From assembly GCF_051433165.1 (NCBI RefSeq), contig NZ_JBHMFS010000020.1, forward strand, positions 1-64,000: a stretch of DNA of 64,000 nucleotides. The letters are read 5' to 3'. This stretch comes from Falsiroseomonas sp051433165. GTDB lineage: Bacteria; Pseudomonadota; Alphaproteobacteria; Acetobacterales; Acetobacteraceae. The position numbers were made by a program, and so were the translations under genes. Under the pieces are notes generated by a model. It did no database searches. It saw nothing but the letters and a program-made list of their open reading frames with translations, and was not told where the DNA came from. Within the stretch, counting starts at the first letter, position 1; each line of letters opens with the position of its first letter. Below are positions 24,264 through 34,300 of the stretch, in pieces.

Positions 24264-25232
24264 TCAGATGGTGATGTTCTGGGTACGGATGATGTCGCCC
24301 CACTTGGCGAGCTCCTCCGTCCAATAGGCGTCGAGTTCGGCGGCGCTGCTGCCGATGGTCTCCACCGCCATGGAGTTCAGTCTTTCCTTGGTGGCCGGAT
24401 CGCGCAGCGCCTTCTGCAAGGATGCCGTCAGCCGCGCCGCGATCGGCTGCGGCGTGCCGGCCGGCAGCAGCATGATGACATCGGTGGAGGAGGCGAAACC
24501 GGCCACGCCGGATTCCGCCAGCGTCGGCAGTTCCGGCGCGAAGGCCGAACGCTGCGCCGTGCCGACGCCGAGCACCTTGAGCTGGTTGTTGGCGCGGAAG
24601 GGCAGGCAGGTGACGAGATCGACGAAGGACATGGCCACTTCGCCCGCCAGCAGGCCCTGCACGGAAGGACCGCCGCCACGATACGGCACATGCAGCAGGC
24701 GCGTGCCGGATTTTGCCTGGAACAGCTCCGTCGCCAGATGGCTGCTGGCCCCGATGCCGGCGGAGGAATAGGCGACATCACCCGGCCTGGACTTCGCGTA
24801 GGCGATGAACTCGGCCAGGGTATTCGCCGGCACGGAGGGATGCAGGCACAGACCCTGCGCGCTGCGCGCCACCAGGCTGATGCCGGTGAAGGCGGCGCGA
24901 TTGTCATAGGGCAGGTTCCGCATCAGATGCGGCGCGATCGCATAGGTGCTGTTGGTGCCGAGCAGGAATGTATATCCATCCGGCCGCGCGCGCGCGACGA
25001 TGCCGTGGCCGACGGTGCCGGAGGCGCCCCCGCGATTTTCCACCACGACGGGTTGGCCGAGATCGATGGACATCGCCTGCGCGATGACGCGCCCCATCAC
25101 ATCGGTGGAGCCGCCTGCGGCCCAGGGAATCACCAGCGTGATCGGACGGCTGGGGAAGACGTCCTGCGCCATTGCCGGTCGCAGCGCCGGCAGGGCGAGG
25201 CTCGCGGCCAGCAGGGAACGACGTGTTGCCAT
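24264..25232 (-). CDS. Bug-family periplasmic solute receptor (TTT system)
   Basis: 322 residues; signal peptide RRSLLAASLALPALRPAMAQ. Ligand loops are IPWAAGGSTDVMGRVIA and VVVENRGGASGTVGHGIV, with HVPYRGGGPSVQGLLAGE further on. The start at 25232 is the only ATG placing a signal peptide at the N-terminus. Tandem with another Bug gene but clearly diverged from it, so the pair probably differs in ligand range. A 113-base gap separates it from hyuA, with no convincing promoter visible. Confidence 0.93.
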   Translation of the reverse strand: MATRRSLLAASLALPALRPAMAQDVFPSRPITLVIPWAAGGSTDVMGRVIAQAMSIDLGQPVVVENRGGASGTVGHGIVARARPDGYTFLLGTNSTYAIAPHLMRNLPYDNRAAFTGISLVARSAQGLCLHPSVPANTLAEFIAYAKSRPGDVAYSSAGIGASSHLATELFQAKSGTRLLHVPYRGGGPSVQGLLAGEVAMSFVDLVTCLPFRANNQLKVLGVGTAQRSAFAPELPTLAESGVAGFASSTDVIMLLPAGTPQPIAARLTASLQKALRDPATKERLNSMAVETIGSSAAELDAYWTEELAKWGDIIRTQNITI

Positions 25233-25345
25233 GGTCCATCTCCTTATCGCCGTCGCAGCGCGACGGGGGTGAGTGCCGTGATGCTTTCGCATCTCCCTGT
25301 TCACCGCGCTTCTTGGTGGCGCGGCGCTGTGCAGTTTTGGGGTCC

Positions 25346-27451
25346 TCAGGGCAGTTCGACGACCAGATTCCGAAAACTGTCCACTGAGACTTTCGCCTCC
25401 GGCCCGATGACGCAAGTGGATTCACGTTCTTCGACCAGCGCGGGTCCGATGAAGCTGGCACCAGGTGCGAGCGCATAGCGGTCATAGACCTGGCAGGGGC
25501 GCCAGCCGATGCCCTCGAACAGAACCTCGCGCACGCCACGCGCGGCGCGTGCGGCATCGGTGAAGCTCTCGGTTGCCGTGTTGGCAACTTCCGCAAGCTG
25601 GATGTCGCGGCCCGGTGCGAGGCAGGCGACGCGCCAGGACAGCGCCTCGATCGGCAGGTCGGTCAGTGCCCGGCCGAAGCGTTCGCGGTAGCTGGCGAAG
25701 AAGTTTTCCCGAACTTCCGGAAGGTCCTTGGCGCTCAGCTTCATGGACGGCAGCTTAACAGGAATCTCGAAGCCTTGGCCGACATGGCGCATGTCGGCGG
25801 CGGCGAGTGCGGTGATCTGGTCGGGGTCGGCGCCCGTTTCCAGCAGCAGCGCGCGGCCTTCCTCCTCCATCTGCGCCAGCAGGCCATTCACATGGTCCCA
25901 ATCCAGCCGCTCCAGCCGCCCGACATGGCTGCGCACCAAATCGGTCGCCGGCGGCGCGACGAGGAAGCCGAGCGCCGAGGCAACGCCGGCGCCGAGCGGC
26001 ACCAGCATGCGCTTCATCTTCAACAGGCGCGCCAGGTCATAGGAATGCACCGGCCCCGCGCCACCAAAGGCAATGAGCGTATACCGGCGCGGATCGCGCC
26101 CCTTCTCCGCCAGATGCATGCGCGTGGCGGCGGCCATCGTCTCATCCACGATGCGACGGATGCCGAGCGCCGCCATGTCCCGCTCCACGCCAAGCTTCTT
26201 CGCGATGCCCGTCTCGATGGCGCGCTGCACGGCGTTGGGGTCCAGCGCCATCTCGCCGCCCAAAAAGTATTTTGGATCCAGCCGGCCGAGCACGAGATCG
26301 CCATCGGTCACCGTGGGCTCGGTGCCGCCGCGCCCGTAGCAGATCGGCCCCGGCTTCGCGCCCGCGCTGCGCGGCCCGACTTTCATCAGGCCGGAGGCCT
26401 CATCGACGCGTGAGATGGAGCCGCCGCCGGCGCCGATCTCGATCATGTCCACGACCGAAACTTTCAGCGGCAGGCCCGAGCCTTTCTGGAAGCGGCGCAC
26501 GCGACCGGCCTCGAAGTCGAACTTCCGGTCCGGCGCGGCATTCTCCACCAGGCACATCTTGGCGGTGGTGCCGCCCATGTCGAAGGAGACGACATGGTTC
26601 TCGCCGGTCAGCCGCGCCAGGAAGGACGCCGCCATGGCGCCCGCCGCCGGGCCGGATTCGATCAGGCGGATGGGGAATTCCTTCGCATCCCGCACCGCCG
26701 CGATGCCGCCGCCCGAGAGCATCACATGCAGCCGCCCGACAAAGCCGAGGGCTGCCAGATCCGCCTCCAGCTTGTCCAGGTAGCGGCGCATCAGCGGCTG
26801 CACATAGGCGTTGGCGCAGGCGGTGCTGGTGCGCTCGAATTCACGGATTTCCGGGGCGACGCGGGACGACAGCGACAGCGGCAGGTCGGGATACATCTCC
26901 GCCACGATGGCGCCCGCGCGTATCTCGTGCCGATCGGCGTGGTAGGCATGCATGAAGGCGATGGCCAGCGCCTCAATCTTCTCCACCTCCACCAGCCGCG
27001 TCACGGCCGCACGAACCGCTTCCTCATCCAGCGGCAGCAGCGTGGCGCCATGCACGTCGATGCGTTCGGGGATTTCCAGGCGGCGATGCCGGGGCACCAG
27101 CGTCGGGGGCGCTTCCAGATACAGATCGTACAAATCGTAGCGCGTCTCACGCCCGATCTCGATGACGTCCCGGAAGCCGGCCGTGGTCAGCAGGCCGACG
27201 GTGGCGCCGGTGCGTTCGATGATGGTGTTGGTCACCAGCGTCGTGCCGTGGACGATGCTGTGCAGGTCGGCGGGCTTGAGGCCAGTTTCCTCCAGCAGCC
27301 GCATCGTGCCGGCGATGATCGCCTCGCTCGGATCGTCCGGCGTCGTCAGGCGCTTGCCGGTGGCGACCATTTTCCGAACCGGGTCATGCAGCACGAAATC
27401 GGTGAAGGTGCCGCCGACATCGACGCCGATGCGTGCCGTGCCCGTGCTCAT
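25346..27451 (-). CDS. hyuA: Hydantoinase/oxoprolinase subunit A
   Basis: 701 residues; ATP-binding subunit of an ATP-dependent amidohydrolase acting on hydantoins, 5-oxoproline or related cyclic amides (also acetone-carboxylase-like). The acetate/sugar-kinase-like fold is shown by IGVDVGGTFTDFVL, SIVHGTTLVTNTIIERTGA, VVSFDMGGTTAKM and IAFGGAGPVHS. The start overlaps the stop of the B-subunit gene by 4 nt (27448-27451), as is usual for these pairs. Substrate is uncertain. Confidence 0.95.
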   Translation of the reverse strand: MSTGTARIGVDVGGTFTDFVLHDPVRKMVATGKRLTTPDDPSEAIIAGTMRLLEETGLKPADLHSIVHGTTLVTNTIIERTGATVGLLTTAGFRDVIEIGRETRYDLYDLYLEAPPTLVPRHRRLEIPERIDVHGATLLPLDEEAVRAAVTRLVEVEKIEALAIAFMHAYHADRHEIRAGAIVAEMYPDLPLSLSSRVAPEIREFERTSTACANAYVQPLMRRYLDKLEADLAALGFVGRLHVMLSGGGIAAVRDAKEFPIRLIESGPAAGAMAASFLARLTGENHVVSFDMGGTTAKMCLVENAAPDRKFDFEAGRVRRFQKGSGLPLKVSVVDMIEIGAGGGSISRVDEASGLMKVGPRSAGAKPGPICYGRGGTEPTVTDGDLVLGRLDPKYFLGGEMALDPNAVQRAIETGIAKKLGVERDMAALGIRRIVDETMAAATRMHLAEKGRDPRRYTLIAFGGAGPVHSYDLARLLKMKRMLVPLGAGVASALGFLVAPPATDLVRSHVGRLERLDWDHVNGLLAQMEEEGRALLLETGADPDQITALAAADMRHVGQGFEIPVKLPSMKLSAKDLPEVRENFFASYRERFGRALTDLPIEALSWRVACLAPGRDIQLAEVANTATESFTDAARAARGVREVLFEGIGWRPCQVYDRYALAPGASFIGPALVEERESTCVIGPEAKVSVDSFRNLVVELP

Positions 27452-29091
27452 GCCTTCACCCCATAGTCACGCATCGCTGCCTCTTCCGTGATGTAGCCGT
27501 CGCGGATATCTGCGCGCACGGCTTCGGGGTCGCGCTGCTTCGGGTCGCCGAAGCCGCCGCCGCCGGGGTACAGCAGGGTCACGCGCCGCCCCGTTTCCAC
27601 GCTGGTGCGGGATTTCGGGTGCGGCTTGGTGCCGTCATCGATGGCGATCACCGCCGGCGCACCGGGGCCACCGCCGAGCAGCCCTTGTGCCGGATGATCG
27701 CGCCGGTCCGACAGCAGCGAAAGCCGCACGGCGGCCGGCGTGCGGACCTCGATCTCCGCTTCCTGGCCCAGTCCGCCCCGGAACCGTCCGGCGCCGCCGG
27801 AATCGGCGCGAAGCTGTTTGCGCCAGACCAGCAGGGGCGCGACGCTTTCATAGGCCTCGATGGAGCCGGCGCCGACATTGGTCGGGAAGGCGGTGGTGGG
27901 CAGCCCATCCCGATGCGGGCTGGCGCCCATGCCGCCACTGGCGAACAGAACCTGGGAGAAGCGGTCGCCATTCTGGTCCAGCCCGCTGAACAGCGCGCGC
28001 ATGGTCGGCGCGCCACCGCATTCCGCCAGCACCTTGTCCGGCAGCACATCCGCCAGCGCCTTGTAGATCACGCCCGCCAGCAGATGCCCGGTGAGCTGCC
28101 GCGCACTGCACGGCGCGGGAAAGCGCGGGTTGAGGATGGACCCCTCCGGCGCCGCGACGGTGATGGCCTGGTAGCTGCCCTCGTTCCGCGGGGTGAAGGG
28201 ATCCAGCGCGCATTTCACCGGATAGACCGAATAGGCATGTGTGTAGTTCAGCACGCAGTTGATGCCGCGATCGATCTGTGGCGAGGTACCGGCGAAATCG
28301 ATATGCATCGTCTCGCCCGAAACCGTGACGGCGCAGGCAATATGCGTGACCTGGTCATCGAAGCCATCGGCCTCCAGCGTGGCGTGGTAGATGCCATCCG
28401 GCACCTGCGCAATGGCGCGGCGCATGGCCTGGTCGGCGCGAATCTGCAACGCCTCCGACAGGCCCTGCAAATCCTCCAGCCCTGTGTCGTCCAAAAATTC
28501 GGCGAGGCGACGCACCGCCACCTCATTCGCCACCACCTGCGCTTCCAGATCGCCCATCACCGGGCCGGGGATGCGGACATTGGCGGAGAGCAGCTCCACC
28601 AGATCCTCATTCCGCTGCCCGGCGCGGAACAGGCGGGAGGGCGGGATGCGGATGCCTTCCTCGAACAGCTCCCGGCAATCCGCCGACCACAGCGCGCCGC
28701 CGACATCCGGCGAATGCGCGATCGACCCGGCGAAGCCCACGATTTTTCCACCATGGAAGATCGGGCTGACCGCCGTGAAGTCCGGCAGATGGCCCGTCGC
28801 CAGGAACGGGTCATTGGTGATCACGCAATCGCCCGGCTGCCAGGTCTCGATCGGGAAGCGCTGCAGAAAATGCTTCGTCGTCTTCGGCAGGATGCAGGAG
28901 AAGGAGGCGATGCCGCCGGTATTCTCCGAGATGGAATCGCCATTCGCATCCATCAGCACGGTCGCAAAATCGTTCGACTCGCGGACGATGGTGGAGAAGG
29001 CGGTCCGCAGCAGACCCGTCGCCGCTTCATCGGCGATGGAGATCAGGCGGCTCCAATAGACCTCCAGGGTGATCGGATCGAAGGACTCCAA
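27448..29091 (-). CDS. hyuB: Hydantoinase/oxoprolinase subunit B
   Basis: 547 residues; partner of HyuA. The standard opening FDPITLEVYWSRLISIADE, then TAFSTIVRES-DF, ITNDPFLATGHLPD and a Gly-rich carboxy part are all present. The start is a TTG (29091); no ATG lies close and the FDPITLEV block begins three residues in, so the start is likely right. First gene of the minus-strand operon hyuB-hyuA-Bug-Bug-aminotransferase. A divergent LysR gene and an LTTR-type dyad (29151-29171) lie just upstream and probably control it. Confidence 0.94.
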   Translation of the reverse strand: MESFDPITLEVYWSRLISIADEAATGLLRTAFSTIVRESNDFATVLMDANGDSISENTGGIASFSCILPKTTKHFLQRFPIETWQPGDCVITNDPFLATGHLPDFTAVSPIFHGGKIVGFAGSIAHSPDVGGALWSADCRELFEEGIRIPPSRLFRAGQRNEDLVELLSANVRIPGPVMGDLEAQVVANEVAVRRLAEFLDDTGLEDLQGLSEALQIRADQAMRRAIAQVPDGIYHATLEADGFDDQVTHIACAVTVSGETMHIDFAGTSPQIDRGINCVLNYTHAYSVYPVKCALDPFTPRNEGSYQAITVAAPEGSILNPRFPAPCSARQLTGHLLAGVIYKALADVLPDKVLAECGGAPTMRALFSGLDQNGDRFSQVLFASGGMGASPHRDGLPTTAFPTNVGAGSIEAYESVAPLLVWRKQLRADSGGAGRFRGGLGQEAEIEVRTPAAVRLSLLSDRRDHPAQGLLGGGPGAPAVIAIDDGTKPHPKSRTSVETGRRVTLLYPGGGGFGDPKQRDPEAVRADIRDGYITEEAAMRDYGVKA

Positions 29092-29150
29092 GGGGCAAGC
29101 CTTTCCCGTTCATGCAATTGAAACGCTAGTCGCGGCGAATCAACCCGTCC

Positions 29151-29171
29151 AATATCAAACGCATCTATATT
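29151..29171. promoter_or_regulatory. LysR-type operator (T-N11-A dyad) between hyuB and lysR
   Basis: AATAT (29151-29155) and ATATT (29167-29171) form a perfect dyad around an 11-base centre, giving the T-N11-A LTTR box with symmetric flanks. It lies 60 nt before hyuB and 15 nt before the lysR ATG, where it could autorepress lysR and activate hyuB. Confidence 0.55.
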
Positions 29172-29185
29172 GAGAGGGGTTGGGT

Positions 29186-30088
29186 ATGGAGCTGCGGCAT
29201 CTGCGCTACTTCGTCGCGGTGGCGGAGGAACTGCACTTCACCCGCGCCGCCCGCCGCCTCGGCATGGCGCAACCGCCGCTGAGCCAGCAAATCCAGCAGC
29301 TTGAGGCCGAGCTGGCGACCCCCCTTTTCGAACGCGGCACCCGCCGCGTGGCGCTGACGGAGGCCGGCCGCATGCTGCTGCCAGAAGCCCGCGCCACGCT
29401 GGACCAGGCCGGCCGTGCCGCGACGGTGGCGCGTCGCGCCGGACGGGGGGAGATCGGGGAATTGCGGATCGGCCTGTTTGCCTCCGCGCCGCTGCTGCCG
29501 GTGTTCACCGCTTCCGTGCTCAGCTTCCGCCGCCGCCTGCCGGATGTGCACCTGGCCCTGCAGGAAAGCCCGACGCTGCAACAGGTGGATGCGCTGCGAC
29601 GCGGGGCGCTGGATGCCGGTTTCCTGCGCTGCCCCTCCGCCGCCGATATCCCGGCCGATGTCGCGGCAGTGGAATTGCTGCGCGAACGCCTGGTGGCGAT
29701 GATGCGGGAGGATCACCCGCTGGCCCGCCACCGCGGCCCGCTGCCGATCGCGGCGCTGGCGGAGGAGAAGCTGATCTTCTTCTCCCGCGCCGTCGGCACC
29801 ACGCTGCACGCCCAGTTCGACGCCCTGTGCCGCGGCGCCGGCTTCACGCCCAACATCACCCAGACGGCGCGGGAGAATTCCACGCTGATCGGCCTGGTCG
29901 CCGCCGGCCTTGGCATTGCGGTGATGCCCGCCTCGCTCGCGCAGATCCGGGTGGCGGAGGTGACGCACAGGAACCTGGCGGAGCCGGGCGCCACCACCAG
30001 CATCTGGCTCGCCACCCCGCGCGGTGCGCCGACGGCCCTGGCCCGGGCCTTTCTGAAATGTGCGGGCGCACCGATGCCAATGCCGTGA
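29186..30088 (+). CDS. LysR-family transcriptional regulator
   Basis: 300 residues. The N-terminal winged helix-turn-helix (ELRHLRYFVAVAEELHFTRA, LGMAQPPLSQQIQQLE) is followed by the periplasmic-binding-like effector domain (about 90-295). The sequence style is that of the CatM/BenM branch, whose effectors are small carboxylates. The start at 29186 has GAGAGGGG (29172-29179) 6 nt upstream; an in-frame TTG at 29180 is less likely. Divergent from the hydantoinase operon with a T-N11-A dyad between them, so it is the probable regulator of that operon. Confidence 0.93.
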   Translation: MELRHLRYFVAVAEELHFTRAARRLGMAQPPLSQQIQQLEAELATPLFERGTRRVALTEAGRMLLPEARATLDQAGRAATVARRAGRGEIGELRIGLFASAPLLPVFTASVLSFRRRLPDVHLALQESPTLQQVDALRRGALDAGFLRCPSAADIPADVAAVELLRERLVAMMREDHPLARHRGPLPIAALAEEKLIFFSRAVGTTLHAQFDALCRGAGFTPNITQTARENSTLIGLVAAGLGIAVMPASLAQIRVAEVTHRNLAEPGATTSIWLATPRGAPTALARAFLKCAGAPMPMP

Positions 30089-30115
30089 CTTGTGCGATGC
30101 AACATTGACTTCCAT

Positions 30116-30160
30116 TGGAAACCGACCAGTATCCATTCAAAGAAAACTCTCCGGTTTCCA
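30116..30160. promoter_or_regulatory. 9-bp inverted repeat upstream of the RND efflux operon
   Basis: TGGAAACCG (30116-30124) and CGGTTTCCA (30152-30160) are perfect complements 27 bases apart. The left arm lies in the spacer of a weak promoter-like pair (TTGACT 30105-30110, CAGTAT 30127-30132). The right arm abuts the ribosome-binding GAGG (30161-30164). It may be an operator for the TetR protein of this operon or an mRNA hairpin covering the ribosome site. Confidence 0.5.
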
Positions 30161-30168
30161 GAGGTCCC

Positions 30169-31335
30169 ATGCCCCATCCCATCGGCCGGCGCCTTGCCGT
30201 GCTCGGCCTTGTCCTGCTGACCGCCGCCTGCGAGGACCAGCCCCGCGGCGCCGCTGCACAGCCCGCACCACCCCCCACCCCCGTCACCGTGGTGACGTTG
30301 CAGCGGCAGGAAATCCCAGTCACCACCCTGCTTCCCGGCCGCACCGCGGCCTTTCAGGAGGCGGAGGTCCGCCCCCAGGTCGGCGGCCTGGTGCGGGAGC
30401 GTCTGTTCACCGAGGGCCAGGCCGTCACCGCCGGCCAGCCGCTGTTCCAGATCGACCCGGCGACCTATGAGGCCGCCCTGTCGCGCGCCGAGGCCGCGCT
30501 GGCCCGCGCCGAAGCGACACAGCGGGCGGCGGCGAGCACCGCCAACCGCTACCGCACCCTGGTCCGCACCCAGGCCGTCAGCCAGCAGAACCTGGAGAAT
30601 GCCGAGGCGGCGTTGCGTGAGGCGCAGGCCGATGTGCTCTCCGCCCGTGCCTCGCTGGAGACGGCGCGGATCGACCTCGGCCACACCCGCGTCACCTCCC
30701 CCATCGCGGGCCGCACCGGGCGGTCCAGCGTGACGGTTGGCGCGCTGGTCACGGCGAACCAGGCGGCTTCGCTGGTCACGGTGACGCAGCTCGACCCGAT
30801 CAATGTGGACGTCACCCAGCCCAGCGCGGCGCTGCTGCAACAGCGACGGGATGTCGAAAGCGGTGCGCTGCGGAGGGCCTCGGCGGAGATCGCGCCGGCG
30901 CGGCTGATCCTGGAGGATGGCTCCCGCTACCCGCATCCCGGCCAGATCCAGTTCTCCGAGGTCATCGTCGACCAGGGCACCGGCTCCGTCACTCTGCGCG
31001 CGGTGTTTCCGAACCCGGACCAGCTTCTGCTGCCGGGGATGTTCGTGCGGGCGGAGGTGGAGGAAGGCGTCACCGACCGGGCGCTGATGGTGCCGCAGCA
31101 GGCGGTGCTCCGCACGCCGCGCGGTGAGCCGATGGCCTATGTGGTGAATGCGGAGGGCGTGGTCGAACAGCGCATCCTCCAGGCCGGCCGCGCCATCGGC
31201 ACGGACTGGATGGTGACGGGCGGCGTGCAGGCCGGGGATCGCGTGGTGGTGGAAGGTGTGCAGCGCATCCGCCCCGGCGCCCGCGTGAACGCCACCGAGC
31301 GAGGCGCCGCGCCCGCCGCGCAGCCGCGCAGCTAA
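30169..31335 (+). CDS. RND efflux periplasmic adaptor, lipoprotein (AcrA/MexA type)
   Basis: 388 residues; joins the RND pump to an outer-membrane channel. The signal peptide ends in LLTAACED, a lipobox with the lipidated Cys at about 21. The order is lipoyl half, alpha-hairpin (LSRAEAALARAEA to LENAEAALREAQA), lipoyl half (TSPIAGRTGRSSVTVGALV), beta-barrel and membrane-proximal domain, as in AcrA. The start at 30169 follows AGAGG (30160-30164). It is 11 nt ahead of the pump gene. Transcription is probably repressed by the TetR protein at the operon end. Confidence 0.93.
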   Translation: MPHPIGRRLAVLGLVLLTAACEDQPRGAAAQPAPPPTPVTVVTLQRQEIPVTTLLPGRTAAFQEAEVRPQVGGLVRERLFTEGQAVTAGQPLFQIDPATYEAALSRAEAALARAEATQRAAASTANRYRTLVRTQAVSQQNLENAEAALREAQADVLSARASLETARIDLGHTRVTSPIAGRTGRSSVTVGALVTANQAASLVTVTQLDPINVDVTQPSAALLQQRRDVESGALRRASAEIAPARLILEDGSRYPHPGQIQFSEVIVDQGTGSVTLRAVFPNPDQLLLPGMFVRAEVEEGVTDRALMVPQQAVLRTPRGEPMAYVVNAEGVVEQRILQAGRAIGTDWMVTGGVQAGDRVVVEGVQRIRPGARVNATERGAAPAAQPRS

Positions 31336-31346
31336 GGCCCCGAGAC

Positions 31347-34300
31347 ATGGCACGTTTCTTCATCGATCGCCCGGTCTTCGCCTGGGTCCTCGCCATCGGC
31401 ATCATGCTGGCCGGCTTGCTGGCGCTGCGCACCCTGCCGGTGGCGCAGTACCCGGCGATCGCACCGCCCGCCATTTCCGTCACCGTCAGCTATCCGGGCG
31501 CCTCCGCCGAGACGGTGCAAAGCACGGTGGTGCAAGTGATCGAGCAGCAGCTCAGCGGCATCGACGGGCTGCTGTACTTCTCCTCCAACACCACCAAGGA
31601 TGGCGCCGCGACCATCCAGCTCACCTTCGCGCAGGGCACCAACCCGGATACGGCGCAGGTGCAGGTGCAGAACAAGGTGCAGTTGGCAGTGCCGCGCCTG
31701 CCGCAGGCGGTGCAGCAGCAGGGCATCCGCGTCGCCAAGTCCAGCAGCAGCTTCCTGCTGGTGATCGGTTTCGTCGCCACAGATGGCAGCATGAACAATG
31801 CCGACATCGCGGATTTCCTGGTCAGTTCGGTGCAGGACCCGATCAGCCGCACGCCGGGCGTTGGCAACTACCAGGTCTTCGGCTCGCAATTCGCCATGCG
31901 GATCTGGCTGGACCCGGCGAAGCTGGTGAATTACGGCATGACGCCGGGCGATGTGCGAACCGCCATCCAGGCGCAGAATGTGCAGATCTCCTCCGGCGAG
32001 ATGGGCGCGCAGCCTTCCGTGCCTGGCCAGCAGTTGAACGCCACCATCATCGGCTCATCCTACCTGCAGACGCCGGAGCAGTTCGGCGCCATCCTGCTGC
32101 GCGTGCAGACGGATGGCGCGCAGGTGCGGCTGCGCGATGTGGCGCGGGTCGAGGTCGGCGCGGACAACTACGCCTTCACGAGCCGCTATAACGGTCAGCC
32201 CGCCGCCGGAATCGGCATCCAGCTCGCCAGCGGCGCCAATGCGCTGGATACCGCAACCGCGGTGCGCGCCACCATCGAATCGCTGCGGCCCAACTTCCCG
32301 CCCGGCCTGCAGGCGGTCTATCCGCTGGACACCACGCCCTTCGTCCGCCTGTCCATCACCAGCGTGGTCGTCACGCTGATCGAGGCGGTGGTGCTGGTCT
32401 TCCTGGTGATGTTCCTGTTCCTGCAGAACCTGCGCGCCACGTTGATTCCGACGCTGGCGATCCCGGTGGTGCTGCTCGGCACCTTCGCGGTGCTGTCGGC
32501 GGCGGGCTTCACCATCAACACGCTGACCATGTTCGGCCTGGTGCTGGCCATCGGCCTGCTGGTCGATGACGCCATCGTGGTGGTGGAGAATGTGGAGCGC
32601 GTGATGGCGGAGGAACACCTCTCGCCGATCGAGGCGACGCGCAAATCCATGGACCAGATCACCGGCGCGCTGATCGGCATCGGCTTGGTGCTGTCCGCGG
32701 TGTTCCTGCCGATGGCCTTCTTCCCCGGCTCCACCGGCGTGATCTACCGGCAATTCTCCATCACCATCGCAACCGCCATGGCGCTTTCCGTGCTGGTCGC
32801 AATATTCTTCACGCCGGTGCTCTGCGCCACCATGCTGAAGCCGCACAAGCCGGGGCAGGGCAAGCGTGGCGTCTTCGGCTGGTTCAACCGCGGCGTGGAC
32901 CGTACGACCGCCGTGTATGAACGCGGCGTGCGCGGCAGCCTGCGGCGGCCCTGGCGGATGATGGCGGTCTATGCCGCCTTGCTCGCCGGCCTCGGCTTCG
33001 CCTTCCTGCGCCTGCCCGGCGGCTTCCTGCCAAATGAGGACCAGGGCACCGCCTTCGTGCAGGTCATCGCGCCACCCGGCGCCACCACGCACCGCACGCA
33101 GCGCGCGCTCGATGAGCTGAACCGCTATCTGCTGGAGGATGAGAAGGACGTGGTCCAGTCCTTCTTCGGCATCAACGGCTTCAGCTTCAGCGGTCGCGGC
33201 CAGAATGCCGGCCTCGGCTTCATCAGCCTGCGTCCCTGGGATGAACGGCCGGGCGCACAGAACAGCGTGCAGGCGCTGACCGGGCGCATCATGCAGCGCT
33301 TTGCCGGCTACCAGGACGCCATCATCGTCGCCTTCGCGCCGCCCGCCATCACGGAACTCGGCAACGCCACCGGTTTCACCTTCCAGCTTCTGGACCGCGC
33401 CGGTGCCGGGCATGAGGCGCTAATGGCGGCCCGCAACCAGTTGCTGGGCCTGGCGGCGCAAAGCTCCGTGCTGGCCGGCGTCCGGCCCAACGGGCTGAAT
33501 GACGAGGCGCAGTTCCGCCTTCTGGTGGATTGGGAGAGGGCCAGCGCGCTGGGACTTTCCGTCTCCGACATCAACACCACGCTCTCCACCGCCTGGGGTT
33601 CGACCTACGTCAACGACTTCCTGGATCGTGGCCGCATCAAGCGCGTCTACATGCAGGGCGAGGCGGAATCGCGCATGCTGCCGGGTGACCTGGACCGCTG
33701 GTTCGTGCGCAATGCCCGCGGCCAGATGGTGCCCTTCTCCGCCTTCGGCCGCACCGAATGGGTCTATGGCTCACCGCGGCTGGAACGCTTCAACGGCATC
33801 GCCTCCCGCGAGATCCAGGGCACGCCGGCACCCGGCCGCACCAGCGGCGAGGCGATGGCGGAGATGGAACGGCTGGCGGCGCAATTGCCGCCTGGTTTCG
33901 GCCATGCCTGGAGCGGCATTTCCTATGAGGAACGAGGCTCCTCCGGCCAGGCGCCGGCGCTGTATGCCATTTCGCTGCTGGTGGTCTTCCTGTGTCTGGC
34001 GGCGCTGTATGAAAGCTGGTCGATCCCGACGGCGGTGATGCTGGTGGTGCCGCTTGGCGTGCTGGGCGCGGTGCTGGCCAGCCTGGGGCGGGGCATGTCG
34101 AATGACGTGTATTTCCAGGTCGGCCTGCTGACCACCATCGGCCTGTCCGCGAAGAACGCCATCCTGATCGTCGAATTCGCCAAGGAGGGTTTTGATCGCG
34201 GGCTCACCCTGGTGGAAGCGGCGGCGGAGGCGGCGCGGCTGCGGCTGCGGCCGATCATCATGACCTCGCTCGCCTTCACCCTCGGCGTCGTGCCACTGGC

